NCBI GenBank assembly: GCA_002791545.1
Contig: PFXG01000018.1
Coordinates: 1 to 61,295 of the forward strand
Direction of reading: 5' to 3'
From: Zetaproteobacteria bacterium CG_4_9_14_3_um_filter_49_83
GTDB taxonomy: Bacteria; Pseudomonadota; Zetaproteobacteria; Mariprofundales; Mariprofundaceae
Length of the DNA: 61,295 nucleotides
Position 1 is the stretch's first letter. Every line of letters begins with the position of its first letter. The notes under the pieces were generated by a model. It had not been told where the DNA came from and did no database searches. It saw nothing but the letters and a program-made list of their open reading frames with translations. Below are positions 1 through 7,602 of the stretch, in pieces. The position numbers and the translations under genes are program-made.

Positions 1-40
1 ATATCATATATATCAGTAGTTTAACATCATTTTAATAGTA

Positions 41-394
41 TTATTTCGACCTATTTCCATAAATAAAAAACATGCTTTTAAGGGTGCGGAATGTCGGGTT
101 AAAAATAGCAATCTGATAGTTACAGCTTGGCATGGTGAGGAGCTGATAGGTATTGCGCGTTCGATGACGGATTTTCATTATGCCTGTTACCTTTCTGACT
201 TGGCGGTTCATAAAAAATATCAAAGGGGTGGCATAGGAAAGAAACTTCAAGTCAAAACTCAGGAGCAATTGGGACCGAACTGCAAGTTGATTCTGGTTGC
301 TGCCCCTGACGCCAACTCCTATTACGAGCATATTGGTTTTACAAATAACCAAAGGTGTTGGATTCTTGAGCGTAATACAAGCATCAGCAGCTAA
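41..394 (+). pseudogene. GNAT acetyltransferase remnant
   Basis: The frame reads as the C-terminal two thirds of a small GNAT N-acetyltransferase. It contains the acetyl-CoA binding signature (QRGGIGKKL, from about 218) and the late GNAT motif YYEHIGF. There is no start codon before the core: the open frame begins after a stop at 17 and passes through a short AT-rich stretch resembling the N-terminal edge of such proteins (RPISI). It then jumps to a segment that normally lies about 25 residues further on. The first internal ATG is at 164, too late for a whole domain. I read it as an internally deleted relic. It ends inside an attC-like palindrome, which suits a gene-cassette origin. Family assignment is secure; functional status is not. 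Confidence 0.6.
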
Positions 395-460
395 CCGGGC
401 GCTCCATCCGACCGCTCAACCGCCGCGCGGTTTCGTGTCGGCTGAGCTTGGTCGTTGGGC
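389..460 (+). other. attC-like recombination site (integron cassette junction)
   Basis: A 72-bp imperfect palindrome starts at the stop codon of the GNAT relic. Outer arms are CTAAC (391-395) and GTTGGGC (454-460, a fit to the GTTRRRY core). Inner stems are GCTC/GAGC (401-404 with 444-447), CCGAC/GTCGG (408-412 with 437-441) and AACCGC/GCGGTT (418-423 with 427-432). Arrangement and size match integron attC sites, and the next gene starts 30 bp after the core, as in cassettes. The left core has one mismatch to RYYYAAC. No integrase gene is in the window. Confidence 0.6.
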
Positions 461-489
461 AACAAGAGAGCTTCGCACCGGAGTAGCGC

Positions 490-897
490 ATGACTAAGAC
501 CACATCGACTTACTGGAACGCATTAGACCCATCGAGTCGGAGTCGGTGGACACCGATCAAAGGGCTAGAGAAAATCGCCGAAGAACTCACTTTGAGTATC
601 GATCCAGTCACCGGTGAATACACCAGATTGACGCGCTTTCTTCCAGGGGCTGATACAATCTCACTCGGTGGGAAGACGCACCCGTACCCCGAGGAGGTGT
701 TTATTGTGAGCGGGCGCCTCTATGACAAGGCATTTGATATGTGGCTGGAAGCAGGGCATTACGCAAGCCGTCCCCCGGGAGAGATTCATGGACCATTTAA
801 AACCGATGTAGGGTGCGTTGTATTGGAGGTGTCGTTTCCTGATCGCCTAGGTGATGGCATTGTCGCCCAACACTGTGCTCCAAGGGACGCGTCGTAA
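490..897 (+). CDS. Cupin-domain protein (ChrR-like cupin), cassette-borne
   Basis: A 135-residue protein of the cupin fold. The middle has the cupin motif pattern: a Gly-rich turn before THPYPEEVFIVSGRL (about residues 63-77), and a second motif ending in PPGEIHGPF (about 96-104), with His and Glu residues typical of a metal-binding cupin. Such small cupins resemble the C-terminal domain of ChrR-type anti-sigma factors or stand-alone dioxygenase-like proteins. The substrate cannot be told. It starts just after one attC-like site and its stop lies inside a second, so it is best read as an integron cassette gene. No strong ribosome site is visible upstream. Confidence 0.7.
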   Translation: MTKTTSTYWNALDPSSRSRWTPIKGLEKIAEELTLSIDPVTGEYTRLTRFLPGADTISLGGKTHPYPEEVFIVSGRLYDKAFDMWLEAGHYASRPPGEIHGPFKTDVGCVVLEVSFPDRLGDGIVAQHCAPRDAS

Positions 898-914
898 GCG
901 GCTCGCCCCTGAAG
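865..914 (+). other. Truncated attC-like site
   Basis: GCCCAAC (865-871) is a perfect RYYYAAC core. It is followed by the inner part of an attC palindrome: AGGGACGCG (883-891) can pair with CGCCCCT (904-910). The distal GTTRRRY core is missing; sequence after about 914 is unrelated. The site overlaps the stop codon of the cupin gene, as cassette attC sites often do. I infer that the cassette array was cut here. Confidence 0.5.
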
Positions 915-916
915 TA

Positions 917-945
917 AAATCAATCGTGTCTGACTCCATTGATTT
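917..945. promoter_or_regulatory. 8-bp inverted repeat upstream of the XRE gene
   Basis: AAATCAAT (917-924) and ATTGATTT (938-945) form a perfect inverted repeat with a 13-nt centre, 15 bp before the start of the HTH gene and just before its ribosome site AGGAGG. XRE antitoxins commonly repress their own promoter through such repeats. The operator role is inferred from position only. Confidence 0.35.
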
Positions 946-960
946 CAACAGGAGGTTGTC

Positions 961-1236
961 ATGCGTGATTTGCAAAAATATATCAGTAATCGGCAGGCTA
1001 TAGATTCCGCCTTCGGAGAAAACTACGAAGACGACTACCACTCTTTTAAAATTGGAGTTCTTCTTCGTCAAGCCAGGGAAGCCTCGGGGTTAACTCAAGA
1101 AGAAATTGCTGAAAGGTTACACACAAAAACGTCAGCCATTTCAAGAATTGAAAACCATTCAGAAGATATAAAACTATCCACCTTGGAAAAATTCGCCTCA
1201 GTTCTTGGTCGAAAGATTGAGGTTTCGATTGTATAA
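961..1236 (+). CDS. XRE-family HTH protein, HigA-like orphan antitoxin
   Basis: A 91-residue protein with a Cro/C1-type helix-turn-helix in its C-terminal two thirds (LRQAREASGLTQEEIAERL, then SAISRIENH at about residues 59-67). The N-terminal extension of about 35 residues is typical of HigA/RelB-type antitoxins of type II systems. In that family the RelE-like toxin gene normally lies directly upstream, but here only 63 bp separate it from the cupin gene, so it is an orphan. Start is fixed by the ribosome site CAGGAGG at about 949-955. It may be the last remnant of the cassette array, since toxin-antitoxin pairs are frequent cassette cargo. Confidence 0.75.
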   Translation: MRDLQKYISNRQAIDSAFGENYEDDYHSFKIGVLLRQAREASGLTQEEIAERLHTKTSAISRIENHSEDIKLSTLEKFASVLGRKIEVSIV

Positions 1237-1311
1237 AGCAGTGAACAAGCGAGATAATTCAGCTTGTGATAGCAACACTACGAAAGAACACAAAGGATCA
1301 ATCAATAAACG

Positions 1312-2379
1312 ATGAATGAGCTGAAAAGCATCGGCTACAGCGACTGGTTCCAGCATCGGGCGGATGATGAGAAAATAGCCGCGCATGGTATTGCCCGTGT
1401 CGTTTCTGTGCATAAAGATAGCTATACCGTCACCAATGGCGGGGAAGAGGTGTTTGCTGAGCTGTCAGGCAATCTGCTTTATGGCACTGAATCGGCCAGT
1501 GACCTGCCGACCACGGGCGACTGGGTATATGCCGATTTTTTCGATGATGATAGCCATGCCATTATCTATGGCGTGTTCCCGAGAAAAACACTGTTGAAGC
1601 GAAAAACAGCCGGAAAGCTGGTTGATGTACAGTTGATCGCGGCAAACATTGATGTTGCCTTCATTATGCAATCGTTGAATGACAATTTTAATCTGCGCCG
1701 CCTGGAACGTTATCTGGTGATGGTCAACGAAAGTGGCATTGAACCAGTGGTTCTGCTGAGTAAGTGCGATTTACTGGCCGAAGACGATGTTAACGCATTC
1801 AGCAATCAGGTGCTGGCTATTGCGCCGCAAACGCGTGTGATGGCATTCAGTAATGTGAACCGGGAGAATCTTGATTCGATTATTGGCTTATTAGAGGCCG
1901 GAAACTCCTATTGTTTACTCGGTTCATCCGGCGTGGGTAAAACGACTTTGCTCAACAGCATCATCGGTCATGAGGTGTTTGAAACCCGACCGGTCAGCCA
2001 TATGCAAAGCAAGGGCCGACATACGACAACGACGCGTCAACTGGTTCGTCTGAAAAACGGGGCGATGATCATCGACACGCCGGGCATGCGAGAGCTGGGC
2101 AGCTTGTCCGTTGATGATGGGCTGGATGAAACCTTCTCGGAAATTCTGGCGCTTTCTCAAAACTGCAGGTTTGCCGATTGCTCTCACAGCAATGAAAAAG
2201 GCTGTGCAATTCTGGCTGCGATCGAAGCCGGAGATCTGTCCGGGCCACGATATCAAAACTATCTGAAGATGAAAAAAGAGTCCGAATTCAATCAAATGTC
2301 CTATCTGGAAAAAAGGAAGAAGGACAAGAACTTCGGCAAGATGATTAAATCAACCCTGAAGCATAAGAAGAAATCATAA
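1312..2379 (+). CDS. rsgA: Ribosome small subunit-dependent GTPase A
   Basis: RsgA (YjeQ) is a circularly permuted GTPase that helps the late maturation of the 30S ribosomal subunit. The 355-residue protein has an N-terminal OB-fold, then the permuted G motifs: the G4-like LLSKCDL (about 143-149), the P-loop GSSGVGKTTLLN (about 204-215), a switch region with RHTTTTRQL, and G3 DTPGMRELG. The C-terminal zinc domain is complete (C-x4-C-x-H-x5-C, NCRFADCSHSNEKGC). The C-terminus is Lys-rich, as expected for rRNA contact. It is monocistronic here. Confidence 0.93.
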   Translation: MNELKSIGYSDWFQHRADDEKIAAHGIARVVSVHKDSYTVTNGGEEVFAELSGNLLYGTESASDLPTTGDWVYADFFDDDSHAIIYGVFPRKTLLKRKTAGKLVDVQLIAANIDVAFIMQSLNDNFNLRRLERYLVMVNESGIEPVVLLSKCDLLAEDDVNAFSNQVLAIAPQTRVMAFSNVNRENLDSIIGLLEAGNSYCLLGSSGVGKTTLLNSIIGHEVFETRPVSHMQSKGRHTTTTRQLVRLKNGAMIIDTPGMRELGSLSVDDGLDETFSEILALSQNCRFADCSHSNEKGCAILAAIEAGDLSGPRYQNYLKMKKESEFNQMSYLEKRKKDKNFGKMIKSTLKHKKKS

Positions 2380-2682
2380 AAGCCCGGCAATCGTATTTAT
2401 GCCACACAGTCCATGACAGATGAGGCCGGATACCGGGAGGCTGCATTGGGCAGATTCATTGCAAAGGGAGCTAACCTGATGCCGCGCAGCTGCACCTGAA
2501 TGTGTTTTCAAATCTTATTTCGGGCACGAAAGCGTGGATGGAAAAAACAATTTGGGACATAGTTCAGCAAAGAATGAATTATTAATTTCTTAGGCGTTAT
2601 TCCGGGTTAATTCGCTCAGGTATAAAAAAGGATGGTCTACACATGTTGGCGGAATTGCTGTCATGAAGCTGAGGATGCCTGA
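2380..2682. other. Intergenic region without recognisable gene
   Basis: About 300 bp between rsgA and the ParA-like gene. I see no coding frame with good support, no RNA gene and no convincing terminator after rsgA. Confidence 0.4.
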
Positions 2683-3435
2683 ATGAAGGTGATAGCTTCC
2701 TACAATATCAAGGGTGGTGTCGGTAAAACAACCACAGCTGTGAATCTGGCCTGGCTGGCCGCCTCACAAGGTAAACGAACGTTGTTGTGGGATCTTGATC
2801 CGCAGGGGGCGGCGGGATACTGCCTGCGAGTGAAGGGTAAGGGGCACGGTAAAAGGCTATTGAAGGGGAAATCCGATGCCGGGGATGTTATTCAAAACAC
2901 GAATTACGTCGATCTTGATCTGTTGCCTTCTGATTTTTCCTATCGGAATGCCGATGTGCTGTTGCATGAAGAAAAATATCCGCTCAAGCGTTTACAAAAG
3001 GTTATCAAGCCATTGAAGCATGACTACGACATCATCATCCTGGATTGTCCACCGGGGTTGACGCTGCTTTCCGAGGCGGTGTTCCGGGCTTCTGATGCTT
3101 TGCTTGTGCCTACATTGCCATCCATTCTTTCGTTACGTTCATTGAAGATGCTGTTGGAGTTCAGGAAAGAAAAATCGCTTAAGGATTTGCAACTATTTGC
3201 GTTTCTGAACATGGTGGATCGCCGCAAAAAACTGCACAACGATGTGCTGAATTCGCGGCTCCGCATGAAGAGCTGGATGCTGGAAGGTTATATCCCCTAT
3301 GTCAGCGAACTGGAACAGATTGCCGAGCGACGTGAACCTGTTTTCGTTTATGCTCCCGGCGGGCGCGCTGCTGAGGGGTATCGTGAACTGTGGAACGAAA
3401 TCAATGAATGGCTGGGGTTGACTTTGGGCTCCTGA
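2683..3435 (+). CDS. ParA/MinD-family ATPase
   Basis: A 250-residue deviant-Walker ATPase. The N-terminus has the ParA Walker A motif KGGVGKTT (about 10-17), followed by the A' motif LLWDLDPQGAA and the Walker B segment IIILDCPPGL. These proteins dimerise on ATP and position DNA, chemoreceptors or other cargo. There is no parB, parS-like site or chemotaxis gene next to it, so it is an orphan ParA whose cargo cannot be inferred. Upstream is a long non-coding stretch; downstream it converges on dgkA. Confidence 0.85.
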   Translation: MKVIASYNIKGGVGKTTTAVNLAWLAASQGKRTLLWDLDPQGAAGYCLRVKGKGHGKRLLKGKSDAGDVIQNTNYVDLDLLPSDFSYRNADVLLHEEKYPLKRLQKVIKPLKHDYDIIILDCPPGLTLLSEAVFRASDALLVPTLPSILSLRSLKMLLEFRKEKSLKDLQLFAFLNMVDRRKKLHNDVLNSRLRMKSWMLEGYIPYVSELEQIAERREPVFVYAPGGRAAEGYRELWNEINEWLGLTLGS

Positions 3436-3458
3436 GTTCGTGCGCTAGCATCCATTGC

Positions 3459-3475
3459 CGGGGCATGATGCCCTG
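3459..3475. terminator. Small hairpin between convergent genes
   Basis: GGGCAT-GATGCCC (around 3461-3473) forms a short GC-rich hairpin in the 56-bp gap between the convergent parA-like and dgkA genes. There is no clear U-tract on either strand, so a terminator role is only suggested by location. Confidence 0.3.
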
Positions 3476-3491
3476 CATCAATCTAATCCGG

Positions 3492-3869
3492 TCAAAATTT
3501 TGGTATCAGAATACAAGCCCAAATCACTGCAATATTGATCAACGAGATTAACACGGCGGCACTACCGATATCCTTGGCGCGTTTGGAAAGCGGGTGTTTT
3601 TCCTGTGAAACACGATCAACAATCGCCTCAATGGCTGAATTGACCAGCTCGATAATTAACACCAGTAGCAGCGAAAAAATCATCAGTGCCCGTTCCACTC
3701 CCGAAACATCGAAGCAGAATGCCAGCGGCAGCAAAATGACACACACCACCAACTCTTGCCGGAAAGCAGCCTCGTGCACGCAGGCAGCGCGCAGGCCATC
3801 TATCGAATATGACGTGGCATTGAATATTCGTTGCAGACCACCGGTGCTTTTTTGAGGATGAGGATTCAT
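3492..3869 (-). CDS. dgkA: Diacylglycerol kinase
   Basis: A small integral membrane diacylglycerol kinase that phosphorylates diacylglycerol to phosphatidic acid at the inner membrane. The 125-residue length is normal. Family motifs are present: EAAFRQE (about 33-39) and the signature ELVNSAIEAIVD (about 74-85). Three hydrophobic segments follow the expected pattern (about 39-57, 61-78 and 103-122). The start at 3869 gives a short basic N-terminus typical of the family. It is convergent with the ParA-like gene. Confidence 0.92.
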   Translation of the reverse strand: MNPHPQKSTGGLQRIFNATSYSIDGLRAACVHEAAFRQELVVCVILLPLAFCFDVSGVERALMIFSLLLVLIIELVNSAIEAIVDRVSQEKHPLSKRAKDIGSAAVLISLINIAVIWACILIPKF

Positions 3870-3954
3870 AGCCTTGAACCATAATCAGTAGATGGCGGAT
3901 TTGCCAGATTCAGCTTTGATGAATGTTTGGTGCTGCTCAGAAGTCAGAAGTTTG

Positions 3955-4009
3955 TGGCTGGGAGGCTGTCCGAGAATAGAAGAATCTGTTGTGGAAAAGC
4001 GGATATGGG
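3955..4009 (+). repeat. Copy of a terminal repeat found also near 38.7 kb
   Basis: The stretch beginning GGGAGGCTGTCCGAGAATAG and running to about 4009 closely matches, over roughly 50 bp and with a few mismatches, the reverse complement of 38685-38731. It also shares about 20 bp with 38566-38590. It is probably an end of a transposable element or MITE. The other end is not seen here. The rest of the 3870-4179 gap holds no gene I can support. Confidence 0.6.
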
Positions 4010-4179
4010 CTGACATCGCCGAAGAATAAAGTGAACCATCCTGTCCGGTTCGAAAGTAGCCCGGGTTATGCCGAAGGTGTTGGGTATTGGATTTTATGCG
4101 CTGGACGTTATGAATCACTGGCCATAGGTTGTTTCCACTGGTCAGCGTCAGACTTCAATTCGAAAGGTAGCGGACTGTA

Positions 4180-4549
4180 TTGAGCAAGGAGTTGAATATA
4201 AAACATCATTCTTTACTGCTGCGTTTGATGATGCTTGCCTTGCTGAGTGTTGCCATGCTCGGTATTCATACCACAGGAGCCATAGCGATGGATTTGCAAT
4301 CGGCCAAGGCTGCCGGAAAAGTCGGTGAACAACCGGATGGTTATCTTGGGATGGTTGCCAGTGCGCCGGGTGTTTGAAGTGCTGCTTTCCGATATTAACG
4401 GCAAACGCCGCGATGCTTATAAGCAAATAGCCATTAAAAATGGCACAACATTGCAGGCTGTTGAAACACTTGCCGGTGAAAAGGCCATGCAAAAAACACC
4501 ATCCGGCCAATATATCAAGGATGCATCCGACAACTGGGTGCAAAAATAA
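4180..4549 (+). pseudogene. YdbL-family (DUF1318) periplasmic protein, frameshifted
   Basis: Two overlapping frames together make one DUF1318/YdbL-type protein. The first (4180-4377) has a signal peptide (hydrophobic segment around residues 13-36) and the start of the mature domain (KVGEQPDGYLGMVAS). The second (in frame to 4549) carries the rest, INGKRRDAYKQIAIKNGTTL through to the conserved KTPSGQYI and the C-terminal WVQK. The switch lies at about 4365-4378, where one indel would join them. In enterobacteria ydbL is in an operon with ynbE and ydbH, but neither is here. The start (TTG at 4180) is uncertain. A sequencing error is possible. Confidence 0.7.
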
Positions 4550-4556
4550 TACCGAT

Positions 4557-5033
4557 ATGCAAGCAAACGCTGAACCTAATCCCGCAAACAACTTTCTGGC
4601 AGCCCATGCCGGCTTGTTGATAAGCAGCTTCCGTCGTTTGACGGGCAGGGATCTGGTATGCTGTGAAGAACCCGCCAGTGATCTGCCCCGCGCATTGTTT
4701 GAAGCACCGTTTGCCGTGCTTTCGCACACCACTGATGCCGATCCTGTGTTTAATTATGCCAATCAGACCGCCATGCAATTGTTCGAGATGGATTGGCAAA
4801 CTTTCACGCATTTACCATCACGGCATTCTGCCGAACCGCTGGCACGGGAAGAGCGCGCAAGATTATTGGAACGGGTTACGTGCAATGGTTTTGTGGATGA
4901 TTACAGGGGTGTCAGAATCTCCGCTACCGGTAAACGCTTTTTGCTTGAGGAAGCAACCGTCTGGAACCTGATTGATGAAGATGGTATCTATTGCGGTCAG
5001 GCAGCGGCCTTATTCCGATGGTCAGGGCTGTAA
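4557..5033 (+). CDS. MEKHLA-domain (PAS-like) protein
   Basis: A 158-residue soluble protein matching the bacterial MEKHLA domain, a PAS-related module also found at the end of plant HD-ZIP III factors. Diagnostic stretches are the FNYANQTAMQLFEMDW segment (about 61-76), DYRGVRIS followed by GKRFLLEEATVWNL, and YCGQAAALF near the end. It is a single-domain sensor-like protein with no output domain, and the ligand is unknown. The ATG at 4557 is preferred over an in-frame ATG at 4440, because the upstream codons lie in the YdbL frame region and read as unrelated residues. It begins 7 bp after the YdbL stop, which suggests co-transcription. Confidence 0.7.
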   Translation: MQANAEPNPANNFLAAHAGLLISSFRRLTGRDLVCCEEPASDLPRALFEAPFAVLSHTTDADPVFNYANQTAMQLFEMDWQTFTHLPSRHSAEPLAREERARLLERVTCNGFVDDYRGVRISATGKRFLLEEATVWNLIDEDGIYCGQAAALFRWSGL

Positions 5034-5106
5034 CAAAACGGTTTTTTAAATATTCGGGTTAACACTTCAAGGGGATATCTGCGATGGAAGTAACAACGCT
5101 GCACTC

Positions 5107-5181
5107 AGCCCGGATTATTCATGAATCGTTGTGGACAAAGGGACAAGCAAGACGCAACAGAATTTATGAGTAATCCGGGTT
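5107..5181. repeat. Imperfect inverted repeat, possible MITE remnant
   Basis: Two 20-bp arms (5107-5126 and 5162-5181) are inverted copies with 17 matches, separated by 35 bp. The arms read AGCCCGGATTATTCATG outward, the kind of sequence found at IS ends. No transposase frame lies between them. The wider 5034-5482 gap otherwise holds only the RegR-like box. Confidence 0.45.
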
Positions 5182-5361
5182 AGAGTCCCCGGTAGGGATC
5201 TGTAAACTTTGATGCGGTAGAGGAATCTGTTGAATGGCCGAAATATCCGGCTTATAGACGTAAGCCTAAGTTACCAAATAATAGTTTCACCACAGGTATA
5301 TTGTGATGCGCGATGGTATACAGCGCATCTGGACTTCGGGTAAATCAACTTGCGTGAAAAT

Positions 5362-5376
5362 GCGACAATTTGTCAC
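5362..5376. promoter_or_regulatory. RegA/RegR-type box upstream of regB
   Basis: GCGACAATTTGTCAC is a near-perfect palindrome close to the published RegR box (GNGRCRTTNNGNCGC). It lies about 107 bp before the preferred start of regB. The same core (GCGACAAT) recurs upstream of exbB at 7518-7545. This suggests autoregulation of the two-component operon. Binding is inferred from sequence similarity alone. Confidence 0.5.
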
Positions 5377-5482
5377 ACACACATTCCGGGGCATTTGTAT
5401 ATCTTTCGTGGCCAGAGAAAAGGCAGATAGTTACTGTGGTTGCCGGGCGAGAATGCCTTATATTCAGATAAAAGAGGCATCG

Positions 5483-6790
5483 ATGTTTATTCAAGGCTCC
5501 GTTGATGAGATGGTTGGAACCTATAATCTGAAACGCTTGTTTGTTTTCAGAACTGCCGTGATCGCCAGTGAGCTGGCGGCGATAGGTCTGGCTGTGTACT
5601 GGCAGGCTGCGAAGTTACCGCTTACCTTCATGTTCTCGGTGATCGGGGTTTATAGCCTGTTTAATCTGTATGTGTGGATGGGTCTGCGTAAAAAATCTTC
5701 GGCTTCCGCCAATGAGTTTTTTTTGCATCTGGTTCTGGATGTGCTGGCTCTGGCATCGCTGCTCTATTTTGCCGGAGGTTCGAGCAATCCGTTTGTCTCC
5801 CTGTTTCTGCTGCCGCTGGTGATTGTGGCGGCAACATTGCCCAGGCGATATGCATGGGGTATGGCAGCGGTGACGCTCGGTTTTTATACCCTGCTGATGG
5901 TCATTAATGTGCCACTGACGCAGAAGATGACAGATCATACACATGACAACCTTGCCGGGCACACTATGGCAGCAACAAAAGACTTCAGTCTGCATGTGCT
6001 GGATATGTGGTTCAGCTTTCTGCTGGCAGTCGGACTGATTCTTTTCTTTGTCGTTTCCATGGCTGAAGCACTGCGCCAGCGTAATCAGAAGCTGGCCGAG
6101 GCGCGTGAGAAACACCTGCGTGATGAACATATGGTTTCGCTGGGCACACTGGCAGCCGGTGCGGCCCATGAGCTGGGTACGCCACTGGCGACGATGGCTG
6201 TGCTGACCAAGGAGATGGAGCAGGAGTACAAACAGCAGCCGGAACTGTTGGAGCAGATTGAGATTCTGCGTTCACAGGTCGATCGCTGTAAAACCATACT
6301 GGGTCAGATCAGTGCCAGAGCCGGCCAGATCAAGGCCGAAAGTGGGCATAGTGAGGATGTGAAAAATTATCTTCAATACTGCCTAAGTCGCTGGGATGAA
6401 CTGTATCCGAAGACGGCAATATCAGTGAGTTTGAAAGGCTGCGATCCGGCCCCGTTCATCGTGGTGGATGAAACGCTGAATCAGGCGATTATTAATGTAT
6501 TGAATAATGCCGCTGAAGCATCGCCTGAACGAATTGAACTGAGGGCTGTCTGGACTCACTCTGAATTGGATATTGAAGTGCGTGATTTTGGTGCCGGATT
6601 GAGTCCGGCTGCACTGAAAGAGCTTGGAAAACCATTTTTTACTACTAAGAAAGATGGTTGTGGTCTGGGCTTTTATCTGGCACAGGAAGTGGTGCGCAGA
6701 CTTGGCGGAGATGTGAGTCTCACCAATCACAGGGATGGTGGAGCCTGTGTTTTAATCAGCCTGCCACTGCAAAAGCTATTAGCGGAGTAG
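5483..6790 (+). CDS. regB: Redox sensor histidine kinase RegB/PrrB family
   Basis: Membrane sensor kinase of the RegB/PrrB/ActS family, which reads the redox state of the quinone pool and phosphorylates RegA. From the ATG at 5483 it is 435 residues, with about six N-terminal membrane segments. The quinone-sensing heptapeptide GGXXNPF is present as GGSSNPF. The H-box is AAGAAHELGTPLATM, and the conserved redox-active Cys just after it is present in QVDRCKTIL. The ATPase domain has NVLNNAAEAS, DFGAGLS and a GCGLGFYLAQEVV G2 box. An in-frame ATG at 5303 is rejected: its extra 60 residues are not family-like and would span the RegR box. A ribosome site AGAGG precedes 5483. Confidence 0.92.
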   Translation: MFIQGSVDEMVGTYNLKRLFVFRTAVIASELAAIGLAVYWQAAKLPLTFMFSVIGVYSLFNLYVWMGLRKKSSASANEFFLHLVLDVLALASLLYFAGGSSNPFVSLFLLPLVIVAATLPRRYAWGMAAVTLGFYTLLMVINVPLTQKMTDHTHDNLAGHTMAATKDFSLHVLDMWFSFLLAVGLILFFVVSMAEALRQRNQKLAEAREKHLRDEHMVSLGTLAAGAAHELGTPLATMAVLTKEMEQEYKQQPELLEQIEILRSQVDRCKTILGQISARAGQIKAESGHSEDVKNYLQYCLSRWDELYPKTAISVSLKGCDPAPFIVVDETLNQAIINVLNNAAEASPERIELRAVWTHSELDIEVRDFGAGLSPAALKELGKPFFTTKKDGCGLGFYLAQEVVRRLGGDVSLTNHRDGGACVLISLPLQKLLAE

Positions 6791-7339
6791 ATGATGGAAT
6801 CAAATGGTGATCTGCCTAACCTGCTGCTGGTCGATGATGACACGCTGTTTTGCCGTGTTCTTTCATCGGCGCTGGAAAAGCGCGGTTTTGCCGTACGGGT
6901 ATCGCATAATGTGGCCGATGCTATCGGGTTGATCGGTGATGCAGCGCCCGAATACGCCGTTGTTGATCTAAGTATGCCGGGAGACTCCGGTCTGGTGTTG
7001 GTCGAAAGGCTGCATCAGATGGATGAACATACGCGTATTGTTGTGCTCACCGGCTTCGCCTCGATTGCCACGGCGGTGGAGGCAATCAAGCTGGGAGCCA
7101 CGCATTATCTGGCTAAACCGGCTGATGCGGATGAAGTACTGGCAGCGCTGGGCAGGGAATGTGGTGACACTGCGGCGGAGATTTCCGAACAGCCGATGTC
7201 CACCAGGCGACTGGAGTGGGAATATATACAGAAGGTGTTGATGGAGTGCGACGGCAATATCTCGGAAACGGCCAGAAAGCTCGGCATGCACCGACGCACC
7301 TTGCAGCGAAAGCTGGCCAAGCGCCCATCCAAATCCTGA
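6791..7339 (+). CDS. regA: Redox response regulator RegA/PrrA family
   Basis: Partner regulator of RegB, starting immediately after its stop codon. The receiver domain has the acidic pair DDD (about 16-18), the phospho-acceptor Asp in YAVVDLSMPG and the Lys of HYLAKPAD. The short C-terminal Fis-like helix-turn-helix is strongly diagnostic: NISETARKLGMHRRTLQRKL is close to the near-invariant RegA recognition helix. In other proteobacteria RegA controls photosynthesis, CO2 and nitrogen fixation, hydrogenases and terminal oxidases. Here palindromes upstream of regB and exbB are candidate targets. Length 182 residues is normal. Confidence 0.93.
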   Translation: MMESNGDLPNLLLVDDDTLFCRVLSSALEKRGFAVRVSHNVADAIGLIGDAAPEYAVVDLSMPGDSGLVLVERLHQMDEHTRIVVLTGFASIATAVEAIKLGATHYLAKPADADEVLAALGRECGDTAAEISEQPMSTRRLEWEYIQKVLMECDGNISETARKLGMHRRTLQRKLAKRPSKS

Positions 7340-7517
7340 AGCGATCTCTTAAGGGTGGTGGCGGCAGGGCTTACGGATAGCATGAAAGCAGACCTGTCCG
7401 GAGGCTTTTTGATTGAATCCGCGAATCTATAAAACCGTTTACATGTTTCATTATTTTTCCCGTTATGCGTGGTCAGGCGTGGCTTCGATCATTGTGAACC
7501 CATAGCTATTCCAAACT

Positions 7518-7545
7518 GCGACAATCTGTCGCGCGACAATTTGCC
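7518..7545. promoter_or_regulatory. Tandem RegA/RegR-type boxes upstream of exbB
   Basis: GCGACAATCTGTCGC (7518-7532) is a palindrome with perfect 6-bp arms, and matches the RegR box consensus at 14 of 15 positions. It is directly followed by a second, weaker copy, GCGACAATTTGCC (7533-7545). The pair sits about 60-85 bp before exbB, a good position for an activator or repressor site of the long uptake operon. Confidence 0.55.
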
Positions 7546-7602
7546 TAATTTTCACATTGCCTGACCTCCATAGTCTTCGCTCCGAATTTCAGGGGGAGAA
7601 TC

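Noticed and set aside
4040-4075. tRNA-like T-loop sequence GGTTCGAA
   Set aside because: No acceptor stem, anticodon arm or CCA context can be formed around it.
5034-5300. Riboswitch or structured RNA upstream of regB
   Set aside because: The stretch contains an inverted repeat, but I saw no known riboswitch core (e.g. cobalamin or TPP boxes).
5303-5482. 60-residue N-terminal extension of RegB
   Set aside because: Residues are not family-like, the segment contains the RegR-type box, and a ribosome site supports 5483.
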